From Zeus faber (lineage: Eukaryota > Chordata > Actinopteri > Zeiformes > Zeidae): a stretch of 64,000 bases of DNA. Location of the stretch: positions 1,550,001 to 1,614,000 of the forward strand of contig CAUIJY010000075.1 of assembly GCA_960531495.1 (NCBI GenBank). The letters are read 5' to 3'. Of this stretch, positions 1 through 12,400 are shown piece by piece. A program made the position numbers and the translations under genes. Position 1 is the first letter of the stretch. Every line of letters begins with the position of its first letter. The notes below the pieces were generated by a model. The model did not search any database and had not been told where the DNA came from. It saw only the letters and a program-made list of their open reading frames with translations.

Positions 1-1583
1 ATATTTTTTGGCGTTGTATATTTTGACGTTTTTCGACATAGTTTTATATCGTTTTTGGGATATTACCTGGGTTGTATATTTTGACGTTTTTGGGACATTT
101 TTTGGCGTTGTGTATTTTGACGTTTTCGACATTTTCCGTAAGTCGTTTTTGGGATATTTATCTGGGTTGTATATTTTGAAGTTTTTGTGATATTTTTCGA
201 CGTGGTATATTTTGACGTTTTTCGACATAGTATTATGTAGTTTTTGGGATAATTTTTGGCGTTGTATATTTTGACGTTTTTCGACATAGTAATATATCGT
301 TTTTTGGATTTTTATCTGGGTTGTATATTTTGACGTTTTTGGGACATTTTTTGGCGCTGTATATTTTGACTTTTTTCGACATAGTACATTATGTCGTTTT
401 TTGGGATATTTATCTGGGTTGTATATTTTTACGTTATTGTGATATTTTTCGACGTGGTATATTTTGATGTTTTTCGACATAGTATTATGTAGTTTTTGGG
501 ATATTTTTTGGTGTTGTATATTTTGACTTTTTTTGACATAGTATAGTATGTCGTTTTTGGGATATTTTTCGGCGTTGTATATTTTGACGTTTTTCGGCAT
601 AGTATCATGTCATTTTTGGAATATTTATCTGGGTTGTAAATTTTGAAGTATTTGTGATATTTTTCGGCGTTGTATATTTTGACGTTTTTCGACAGAGTAT
701 TATGTAGTTTTTGGGATATTTTTTGGTGTTGTATATTTTGACGTTCTTCGACATAGTATTATGTAGTTTTTGGGATATTTTTTGGCGTTGTATTTTTTTG
801 ACGTTTTTCGACATAGTAATATATTGTTTTTGGGATATTTATCTGGGTTGTATATTTTGACGTTTTTGGGACATATTTTGGCGTTGTATATTTTGACGTT
901 TTTCGACATAGTATTATGTAGTTTTTGGGATATTTTTTGGTGTTGTATATTTTGCCTTTTTTCGACGTAACAAGTATGTCGTTCTTGGGATATTTATCTG
1001 GGTTGTATATTTTGACGTCTTTGGACATATTTTGGCATTGTATATTTTGACTTTTTTCGACGTAACAAGTATGTCGTTTTTGGAATATTTATCTGGGTTG
1101 TATATTTTTACGTTATTGTGATATTTTTCGACGTGGTATATTTTGACGTTTTTCAACATAGTATTATGTCGTTTTTGGGAAATTTTTTCGTGTTGTATAT
1201 TTGGACGTTTTTTGACATAGTATTATGTCGTTTTTGGGATATTTCTCTGGGTTGTATATTTTGACGTTTTTGGGACATATTTGGCATTGTATATTTTGAC
1301 TTTTTTCGACATAGTATAATGTAGTTTCTGGGATATTTTTTGGCGTTGTATATTTTGACGTTTTTCGACATAGTAATATATCGTTTTTGGGATTTTTTTC
1401 TGGGTTGTATATTTTGACGTTTTTGGGACATTTTTTGGTGTTGTATATGTTGACTTTTTTCGACACCGTATATTATGTCGTTTTTTGGGATATTTATCTG
1501 GGTTGTATATTTTTACGTTATTGTGATATTTTTCGACGTGGTATATTTTGATGTTGTTCGACATAGTATTATGTAGTGGTGGG
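1..1583. repeat. Satellite 1 higher-order repeat, copy 1
   Basis: The order of subunit variants from base 1 recurs with a period of 1,582-1,583 bp: base 1 aligns with 1584 and 3166. Copies 1 and 2 differ at only scattered bases that I can see (for example TTTTGACTTT at 521 against TTTAGACTTT at 2104), so the ~1.58-kb unit was amplified recently as a block. Confidence 0.9.
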
Positions 1584-3165
1584 ATATTTTTTGGCGTTGT
1601 ATATTTTGACGTTTTTCGACATAGTTTTATATCGTTTTTGGGATATTACCTGGGTTGTATATTTTGACGTTTTTGGGACATTTTTTGGCGTTGTGTATTT
1701 TGACGTTTTCGACATTTTCCGTAAGTCGTTTTTGGGATATTTATCTGGGTTGTATATTTTGAAGTTTTTGTGATATTTTTCGACGTGGTATATTTTGACG
1801 TTTTTCGACATAGTATTATGTAGTTTTTGGGATAATTTTTGGCGTTGTATATTTTGACGTTTTTCGACATAGTAATATATCGTTTTTGGGATTTTTATCT
1901 GGGTTGTATATTTTGACGTTTTTGGGACATTTTTTGGCGCTGTATATTTTGACTTTTTTCGACATAGTACATTATGTCGTTTTTTGGGATATTTATCTGG
2001 GTTGTATATTTTTACGTTATTGTGATATTTTTCGACGTGGTATATTTTGATGTTTTTCGACATAGTATTATGTAGTTTTTGGGATATTTTTTGGTGTTGT
2101 ATATTTAGACTTTTTTTGACATAGTATAGTATGTCGCTTTTGGGATATTTTTCGGCGTTGTATATTTTGACGTTTTTCGGCATAGTATCATGTCATTTTT
2201 GGACTATTTATCTGGGTTGTAAATTTTGAAGTATTTGTGATATTTTTCGGCGTTGTATATTTTGACGTTTTTCGACAGAGTATTATGTAGTTTTTGGGAT
2301 ATTTTTTGGTGTTGTATATTTTGACGTTCTTCGACATAGTATTATGTAGTTTTTGGGATATTTTTTGGCGTTGTATTTTTTGACGTTTTTCGACATAGTA
2401 ATATATTGTTTTTGGGATATTTATCTGGGTTGTATATTTTGAAGTTTTTGGGACATATTTTGGCGTTGTATATTTTGACGTTTTTCGACATAGTATTATG
2501 TAGTTTTTGGGATATTTTTTGGTGTTGTATATTTTGCCTTTTTTCGACGTAACAAGTATGTCGTTCTTGGGATATTTATCTGGGTTGTATATTTTGACGT
2601 CTTTGGACATATTTTGGCATTGTGTATTTTGACTTTTTTCGACGTAACAAGTATGTCGTTTTTGGAATATTTATCTGGGTTGTATATTTTTACGTTATTG
2701 TGATATTTTTCGACGTGGTATATTTTGACGTTTTTCAACATAGTATTATGTCGTTTTTGGGAAATTTTTTCGTGTTGTATATTTGGACGTTTTTTGACAT
2801 AGTATTATGTCGTTTTTGGGATATTTCTCTGGGTTGTATATTTTGACGTTTTTGGGACATATTTGGCGTTGTATATTTTGACTTTTTTCGACATAGTATA
2901 ATGTAGTTTCTGGGATATTTTTTGGCGTTGTATATTTTGACGTTTTTCGACATAGTAATATATCGTTTTTGGGATTTTTTTCTGGGTTGTATATTTTGAC
3001 GTTTTTGGGACATTTTTTGGTGTTGTATATGTTGACTTTTTTCGACATCGTATATTATGTCGTTTTTTGGGATATTTATCTGGGTTGTATATTTTTACGT
3101 TATTGTGATATTTTTCGACGTGGTATATTTTGATGTTGTTCGACATAGTATTATGTAGTGGTGGG
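1584..3165. repeat. Satellite 1 higher-order repeat, copy 2
   Basis: This is a full second copy of the ~1.58-kb unit, in the same orientation and directly abutting copy 1. It differs by a few substitutions and a 1-bp length change between about 2200 and 2700. Confidence 0.9.
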
Positions 3166-3357
3166 ATATTTTTTGGCGTTGTATATTTTGACGTTTTTCG
3201 ACATAGTTTTATATCGTTTTTGGGATATTACCTGGGTTGTATATTTTGACGTTTTTCGACATTTTCCGTAAGTCGTTTTTGGGATATTTATCTGGGTTGC
3301 AAATTTTGAAGTATTTGTGATATTTTTCGGCGTTGTATATTTTGAAGTTTTTCGACT
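3166..3357. repeat. Satellite 1 higher-order repeat, truncated copy 3
   Basis: The third copy starts in phase but lacks a ~36-bp subunit present near 97-133 of copy 1. It stops after about 190 bp at GTTTTTCGACT, where the sequence switches to satellite 2 (CGACAAATACATG). CGAC is shared by both families at the switch point. Confidence 0.85.
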
Positions 3358-3581
3358 CGACAAATACATGTTGTATGGGACTAAAACTGTTTGACAAACA
3401 ACACTTTAGCAGCATATACTAGTTCACCATTGTATTTAAACTGTCTGACACTGTCACACAGAGTAATGACTGAAGCGTTTAACCAATTCCCCTTTTCGAC
3501 GTTTAAATCGGCTGAAAATGCGTTTTTTCCCACATGTGCACACAATGATGAAAATGATCCTAACTCCACAAATACATGTGA

Positions 3582-4367
3582 GATGGGCATAGAAATCTGA
3601 GAGAAAAACATAGGAAGCACATAATAGTTCATCATATTAATTAAATTTCTATGCTGTACTGCAGCATTCTGAATCATTCACCTCTGAAGAGACAATGGTT
3701 CGGTGTTTCTCTAATTAAGCTAGACAGCAAACCGTCACAAGTTCTGAAAATGATCATAACTCCAGAAATACATGTTAGATGGGCATAGAAATCTGAGAGA
3801 AAAACATAGGAAGCACATAATAGTTCATCATATTAATTAAATTTCTATGCTGTACTGCAGCATTCTGAATCATTCACCTCTGAAGAGACAATGGTTCGGT
3901 GTTTCTCTAATTAAGCTAGACAGCAAACCGTCACAAGTTCTGAAAATGATCATAACTCCAGAAATACATGTTAGATGGGCATAGAAATCTGGGAGAAAAA
4001 CTTAGGAAGCACATAATAGTTCATCATATTAATTAAATTTCAATGCTGTACTGCAGCATTCTGAATCATTCACCTCTGAAGAGACAATGGTTCGGTGTTT
4101 CGATAATTCAGCTAGACAGCAAACCGTCACAAGTTCTGAAAATAATCATAACTCCAGAAATACATGTTAGATGGGCATAGAAATCTGAGAGAAAAACTTA
4201 GGAAGCACATAATAGTTCATCATATTAATTAAATTTCTATGCTGTACTGCAGCATTCTGAATTATTCACCTCTGAAGAGACAATGGTTCGGTGTTTCTCT
4301 AATTCAGCTAGACAGCAAACCGTCCAATGTTCTGAAAATGCTCATACCTCGACAAATACATGTTGTA
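3582..4367. repeat. Run of four consecutive B monomers
   Basis: Four B monomers begin at 3582, 3779, 3975 and 4171 and end before the A monomer at 4368, giving a 196-197-bp period. They are nearly identical. Elsewhere B monomers occur mostly singly or in pairs between A monomers, so this run is a local homogenised expansion. Confidence 0.85.
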
Positions 4368-6479
4368 TGGGCCTAAAACTGTTTGACAAACAACGCTTTA
4401 GCAGCATATACTAGTTCACCATTGTATTTAAACTGTCTGACACTGTCACACAGAGTACTGACTGAAGCGTTCAAGCAATTCCCCTTTTCGACGTTTAAAT
4501 CGGCTGAAAATGCGTTTTTTCCCACATGTACACATAATGATGAAAATGATCATAACTCGACAAATACATGTTAGATGGGCCTAAAACTGGTTGACAAACA
4601 ACACTTTAGCAGCATATACTAGTTCACCATTGTATTTAAACTGTCTGACACTGTCACACAGAGTAATGACTGAAGCGTTTAACCAATTCCCCTTTTCGAC
4701 GTTTAAATCGGCTGAAAATGCGTTTTTTCCCACATGTGCACACTATGATGAAAATGATCCTAACTCCACAAATACATGTTAGATGGGCATAGAAATCTGA
4801 GAGAAAAACTTAGGAAGCACATAATAGTTCATCATATTAATAAAATTTCTATGCTCTACTACAGCATTCTGAATCATTCACCTCTGAATAGACAATGGTT
4901 CGGTGTTTCTCTAATTCAGCTAGACAGCAAACCGTCCAATGTTCTGAAAATGCTCATACCTCGACAAATACATGTTGTATGGGCCTAAAACTGTTTGACA
5001 AACAACGCTTTAGCAGCATATACTAGTTCACCATTGTATTTAAACTGTCTGACACTGTCACACAGAGTTATGACTGAAGCGTTTAACCAATTCCCCTTTT
5101 CGACGTTTAAATCGGCTGAAAATGCGTTTTTTCCCACATGTGCACACAATGATGAAAATGATCATAACTCCACAAATACATGTTAGATGGGCCTAGAAAT
5201 CTGTGAGAAACACTTAAGAAGCACATAATAGTTCATCATATTAATTAAATTTCTATGCTGTACTGCAGCATTCTGAATCATTCACCTCTGAAGAGACAAT
5301 GGTTCGGTGTTTCTCTAATTCAGTAAGACAGCAAACCGTCACAACTTCTGAAAATGATCATAACTCCAGAAATACATGTTAGATGGGCATCGAAATCTGA
5401 GAGAAAAACTTAGGAAGCACATAATAGTTCATCACATTAATTAAATTTCAACGCTGTACTGCAGAATTCTGAATCATTCACCTCTGAAGAGACAATGGTT
5501 CGGTGTTTCTCTAATTCAGCTAGACAGCAAACCGTCCAATGTTCTGAAAATGCTCATACCTCCACAAATACATGTTGTTTGGGCCTAAAACTGTTTGACA
5601 AACAACACTTTAGCAGCATATACTAGTTCACCATTGTATTTAAACTGTCTGACACTGTCACACAGAGTTATGACTGAAGCGTTTAACCAATTCCCCTTTT
5701 CGACGTTTAAATCGGCTGAAAATGCCTTTTTTCCCACATGTGCACACAATGATGAAAATGATCATAACTCGACAAATACATTTTACATGGGCCTAAAACT
5801 GTTTGACAAACAACACTTTAGCAGCATATACTAGTTCACCATTGTATTTAAACTGTCTGACACTGTCACACAGAGTAATGACTGAAGCGTTTAACCAATT
5901 CCCCTTTTCGACGTTTAAATCGGCTGAAAATGCGTTTTTTCCCACATGTGCACACTATGATGAAAATGATCCTAACTCCACAAATACATGTTAGATGGGC
6001 ATAGAAATCTGAGAGAAAAACTTAGGAAGCACATAATAGTTCATCATATTAATAAATTTTCTATGCTGTACTGCAGCATTCTGAATCATTCACCTCTGAA
6101 GAGACAATAATTCGGTGTTTCTCTAATTCAGCTAGACAGCAAACCGTCCAATGTTCTGAAAATGCTCATACCTCGACAAATACATGTTGTATGGGCCTAA
6201 AACTGTTTGACAAACAACGCTTTAGCAGCATATACTAGTTCACCATTGTATTTAAACTGTCTGACACTGTCACACAGAGAAATGACTGAAGCGTTTAAGC
6301 AATTCTCCTTTTCGACGTTTAAATCGGCTGAAAATGCGTTTTTCCCACATGTACACATAATGATGAAAATGATCATAACTCGACAAATACATGTTAGATG
6401 GGCCTAAAACTGGTTGACAAACAACACTTTAGCAGCATATACTACATATATACATATACACCAATGTATTTAAACTGTC

Positions 6480-9400
6480 TGACACTGTCACACAGAGTAA
6501 TGACTGAAGCGTTTAACCAATTCCCCTTTTCGACGTTTAAATCGGCTGAAAATGCGTTTTTTCCCACATGTGCACACAATGATGAAAATGATCATAACTC
6601 CACAAATACATGTTAGATGGGCCTAGAAATCTGTGAGAAACACTTAAGAAGCACATAATAGTTCATCATATTAATTAAATTTCTATGCTGTACTGCAGCA
6701 TTCTGAATCATTCACCTCTGAAGAGACAATGGTTCGGTGTTTCTCTAATTCAGTTAGACAGCAAACCGTCACAAGTTCTGAAAATGATCATAACTCCAGA
6801 AATACATGTTAGATGGGCATAGAAATCTGAGAGAAAAACTTAGTAAGCACATAATAGTTCATCACATTAATTAAATTTCAATGCTGTACTGCAGCATTCT
6901 GAATCATTCACCTCTGAAGAGCCAATGGTTCGGTGTTTCTCTAATTCAGCTAGACAGCAAACCGTCCAATGTTCTGAAAATGCTCATACCTCGACAAATA
7001 CATGTTGTTTGGGCCTAAAACTGTTTGACAAACAACGCTTTAGCAGCATATACTAGTTCACCATTGTATTTAAACTGTCTGACACTGTCACACAGAGTAA
7101 TGACTGAAGCGTTTAACCAATTCCCCTTTTCGACGTTTAAATCGGCTGAAAATGCGTTTTTTCCCACATGTGCACACAATGATGAAAATGATCATAACTC
7201 GACAAATACATTTTACATGGGCCTAAAACTGTTTGACAAACAACACTTTAGCAGCATATACTAGTTCACCATTGTATTTAAACTGTCTGACACTGTCACA
7301 CAGAGTAATGACTGAAGCGTTTAAGCAATTCCCCTTTTCGACGTTTACATCGGCTGAAAATGCGTTTTTTCCCACATGTGCACACTATGATGAAAATGAT
7401 CCTAACTCCACAAATACATGTTAGATGGGCATAGAAATCTGAGAGAAAAACTTAGGAAGCACATAATAGTTCATCATATTAATAAATTTTCTATGCTGTA
7501 CTGCAGCATTCTGAATCATTCACCTCTGAAGAGACAATGGTTCGGTGTTTCTCTAATTCAGCTAGACAGCAAACCGTCCAATGTTCTGAAAATGCTCATA
7601 CCTCGACAAAAACATGTTGTATGGGCCTAAAACTGTTTGACAAACAACGCTTTAGCAGCATATACTAGTTCACCATTGTATTTAACTGTCTGACACTGTC
7701 ACACAGAGTAATGACTGAAGCGTTTAAGCAATTCCCCTTTTCGACGTTTAAATCGGCTGAAAATGCGTTTTTTCCCACATGTACACATAATGATGAAAAT
7801 GATCATAACTCGACAAATACATGTTAGATGGGCCTAAAACTGGTTGACAAACAACACTTTAGCAGCATATACTAGTTCACCATTGTATTTAAACTGTCTG
7901 ACACTGTCACACAGAGTAATGACTGAAGCGTTTAACCAATTCCCCTTTTCGACGTTTAAATCGGCTGAAAATGCGTTTTTTCCCACATGTGCACACAATG
8001 ATGAAAATGATCATAACTCCACAAATACATGTTAGATGGGCCTAGAAATCTGTGAGAAACACTTAAGAAGCACATAATAGTTCATCATATTAATTAAATT
8101 TCTATGCTGTACTGCAGCATTCTGAATCATTCACCTCTGAAGAGACAATGGTTCGGTGTTTCTCTAATTCAGCTAGACAGCAAACCGTCCAATGTTCTGA
8201 AAATGCTCATACCTCGACAAATACATGTTGTATGGGCCGAAAACTGTTTGACAAACAACGCTTTAGCAGCATATACTAGTTCACCATTGTATTTAAACTG
8301 TCTTTGAGAAAGACTTAAGAAGCACATAATTGTTCCTCATATTAATTAAAGTTATATGGTGTACTGCAGCATTCAAAATCATGCACCTACAAAGAGACAA
8401 TTGTTCGGTGTTTCTCTAATTCAGCTAGACAGCAAATCGTCCAAAGTTCTGAAAATGATCATAACTCGAAAAATACATTTTATATGGGCATAAAACTGTT
8501 TGAAAAACAACACTTTAGCAGCACATACTAGTTTATCATTGTATTTAAACTGTCTGACACTGTCACATAGAGTAATGACTGAAGCGTTTAACCGTTCCGC
8601 CAAATCGACGGTAAAATCGGCTGAAAATGCGTTTTTTCCCACGTGTAGACTTTGATGAAAATTATCAGAACTCGAAAAATACATTTTATATGGGCCTAAA
8701 ACTGTTTGACAAACAACACTTTAGCAGCACATACTAGTTGATCATTGTATTTAAACTGTCTGACACTGTCACATGGAGTAATGACTGAAGCGTTTAACCG
8801 TTCCACCAAATCGACGTTAAAATCGGCTGAAAATGCATTTTTTCCCACATGTGTAGACTTTGATGAAAATTATCAGAACTCGAGAAATACATTTTATATG
8901 GGCCTAAAACTGGTTGACAAACAACACTTTAGCAGCACATACTAGTTTATCATTGTATTTAAACTGTCTTTGAGAAAGACTTAAGAAGCAAAATAATTGT
9001 TCCTCATATTAATTAAAGTTATATGGTGTACTGCAGCATTCTGAATCATTCACCTACAAAGAGACAATGGTTCGGTGTTTCTCTAATTCAGCTCGACAGC
9101 AAATCGTCCAAAGTTCTGAAAATGATCATAACTCCACAAATACATGTTAGATGGGCCTAGAACTCTGTGAGAAACACTTAAGAAGCACATAATAGTTCAT
9201 CATATTAATTAAATTTCTATGCTGTACTGCAGTATACTGAATCATGCACCTACAAAGAGACAATTGTTCGGTGTTTCTCTAATTCAGGTAGACAGCAAAT
9301 CGTCCAAAGTTCTGAAAATGATCATAACTCGAAAAATACATTTTATATGGGCCTAAAACTGGTTGACAAACAACACACAGCAAATCGTCCAAAGTTCTGA

Positions 9401-12400
9401 AAATGATCATAACTCGAAAAATACATTTTATATGGGCCTAAAACTGGTTGACAAACAAGACATTAGCAGCACATACTAGTTCATCATTGTATTTAAACTG
9501 TCTTTGAGAAAGACTTAAGAAGCAAAATAATTGTTCCTCATATTAATTAAAGTTATATGGTGTACGGCAGCATCCTGAATCATTCACCTACAAAGAGACA
9601 ATGGTTCGGTGTCTCTCTAATTCAGCTCGACAGCAAATCGTCCAAAGTTCTGAAAATGATCATAACTCGAAAAATACATTTTATAAGGGCCTAAAACTGG
9701 CTGACAAACAACACTTTAGCAGCACATACTAGTTTATCATTGTATTTAAACTGTCTGACACTGTCACATGGAGTAATGACTGAAGCGTTTAACCGTTCCA
9801 CCAAATCGACGTTAAAATCGGCTGAAAATGCATGTTTTCCCACATGTGTAGACTTTGATGAAAATTATCATAACTCGAAAAATACATTTTATATGGGCCT
9901 AAAACTGGTTGACAGACAAGACATAAGCAGCACATACTAGTTCATCATTGTATTTAAACTGTCTTTGAGAAAGACTTAAGAAGCAAAATAATTGTTCCTC
10001 ATATTAATTAAAGTTATATGGTGTACTGCAGCATTCTGAATCATTCACCTACAAAGAGACAATGGTTCGGTGTTTCTCTAATTCAGCTAGACAGCAAATC
10101 GTCCAAAGTTCTGAAAATGATCATAACTCCACAAATACATGTTAGATGGGCCTAGAACTCTGTGAGAAACACTTAAGAAGCACATAATAGTTCATCATAT
10201 TAATTAAATTTCTATGCTGTACTGCAGTATTCTGAATCATGCACCTACAAAGAGACAATGGTTCGGTGTTTCTCTAATTCAGCTAGACAGCAAATCGTCC
10301 AAAGTTCTGAAAATGATCATAACTCGAAAAATACATTTTATATGGGCCTAAAACTGGTTGACAAACAATACTTTAGCAGCACATACTAGTTTATCATTGT
10401 ATTTAAACTGTCTTTGAGAAAGACTTAAGAAGCACATAATAGTTCCTCATATTCATTAAAGTTATATGGTGTGCTGCAGCATTCTAAATCATGCGCCTAC
10501 AAAGAGACAATGGTTCGGTGTTTCTCTAATTCAGCTAGACAGCAAACGGTCCAAAGTTCGGAAAATGATCATAACTCGAAAAATACATTTTATATGGGCC
10601 TAAAACTGGTTGACAGACAAGACATAAGCAGCACATACTAGTTCATCATTGTATTTAAACTGTCTTTGAGAAAGACTTAAGAAGCAAAATAATTGTTCCT
10701 CATATTAATTAAAGTTATATGGTGTACTGCAGCATTCTGAATCATTCACCTACAAAGAGACAATGGTTCGGTGTTTCTCTAATTCAGCTAGACAGCAAAT
10801 CGTCCAAAGTTCTGAAAATGATCATAACTCGAAAAATACATTTTATATGGGCCTAAAACTGGTTGACAAACAACACTTTAGCAGCACATACTAGTTTATC
10901 ATTGTATTTAAACTGTCTGACACTGTCACATAGAGTAATGACTGAAGCGTTTAACCGTTCCGCCAAATCGACGTTAAAATCGGCTGAAAATGCGTTTTTT
11001 CCCACGTGTAGACTTTGATGAAAATTATCAAAACTCGAAAAATACATTTTATAAGGGCCTAAAACTGGTTGACAAACAAGACTTTAGTAGCACATACTAG
11101 TTTATCATTGTATTTAAACTGCCTGACACTGTCACAGAGTAATGGCTGAGGCGTTTAACCGATCCGCCTTTTCGACGTTTAAATCGGCTGAAAATGCGTT
11201 TTTTCCCACATGTGTAGACTTTGATGAAAATTATCATAACTCGGAAAACACATTTTATATTGGCCTAAAACTGGTTGACAAACAACAGTCTAGCAGCACA
11301 TACTAGTTTATCATTGTATTTACACTTTCTGACACTGTCACATAGAGTAATGACTGAAGCGTTCAACCGATTCGCCTTTTCGACGTTTAAATCGGCTGAA
11401 AATGCGTTTTTTCTCACGTGTAGACTTTGATGAAAATTATCAGAACTCGTTAAATACATTTTATTTGGGCCTAAAACTGGTTGACAAACAAGACTTTAGC
11501 AGCACATACTAGTTTATCATTGTATTTAAACTGTCTGACACTGTCACATAGCGTAATGACTGAAGTGTTTAACCGTTCCGCCAAATCGACGTTTAAATCG
11601 ACTGAAAATGCGTTTTTTCCCACGTGTAGACTTTGATGAAAATTATCTGAACTCGAAAAATACATTTTATATGGGCCTAAAACTGGTTGACAAACAAGAC
11701 TTTAGCAGCACATACTAGTTCATCATTGTATTTAAACTGACTGACACTGTCACATAGAGTAATGACTGAAGCGTTTAACCGTTCCGCCAAATCGACGTTT
11801 AAATCGACTGAAAATGCGTTTTTTCCCACGTGTAGACATTGATGAAAATTATCAGAACTCGAAAAATACATTTTATATGGGCCTAAAACTGTTTGACAAA
11901 CAAGACTTTAGCTGCACATACTAGTTTATCATTGTATTTAAACTGTCTTTGAGAAAGACTTAAGAAGCAAAATAATTGCTCCTCATATTAATTAAAGTTA
12001 TATGGTGTACTGCAGCATTCTGAATCATTCACCTACAAAGAGACAATGGTTCGGTGTTTCTCTAATTCAGCTCGACAGCAAACCGTCCAAAGTTCTGAAT
12101 ATGATCATAACTCCACAAATACATGTTAGATGGGCCTAGAACTCTGTGAGAAACACTTAAGAAGCACATAATAGTTCATCATATTAATTAAATTTCTATG
12201 CTGTACTGCAGTATACTGAATCATGCACCTACAAAGAAACAATTGTTCGGTGTTTCTCTAATTCAGCTAGACAGCAAATCGTCCAAAGTTCGGAAAATGA
12301 TCATAACTCGAAAAATACATTTTATATGGGCCTAAAACTGGTTGGCAAACAACACATTAGCAGCACATACTAGTTTATCATTGTATTTACACTTTCTGAC

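Larger units (their letters stand above)
1..3357. repeat. Satellite 1: AT-rich tandem array (59/36-bp subunits)
   Basis: The whole block is a T/G-rich (plus strand) tandem repeat. Two subunits alternate: a ~59-bp one holding TTTTGACGTTTTTCGACATA, a variable TAGTATTATGT part and TTTTTGGGATATTT, and a ~36-bp one with TTTTGACGTTTTTGGGACAT. They join at TTGTATA. The array continues beyond the left edge, so its true length is unknown. Lysine/asparagine/tyrosine-rich open frames on the minus strand follow from base composition and repetition and have no recognisable domain. No unique sequence interrupts the block. Confidence 0.95.

Noticed and set aside
63-3369. Lys/Asn/Tyr-rich minus-strand frames in satellite 1
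   Set aside because: By-products of the AT-rich repeat; overlapping frames on the same strand are all open.
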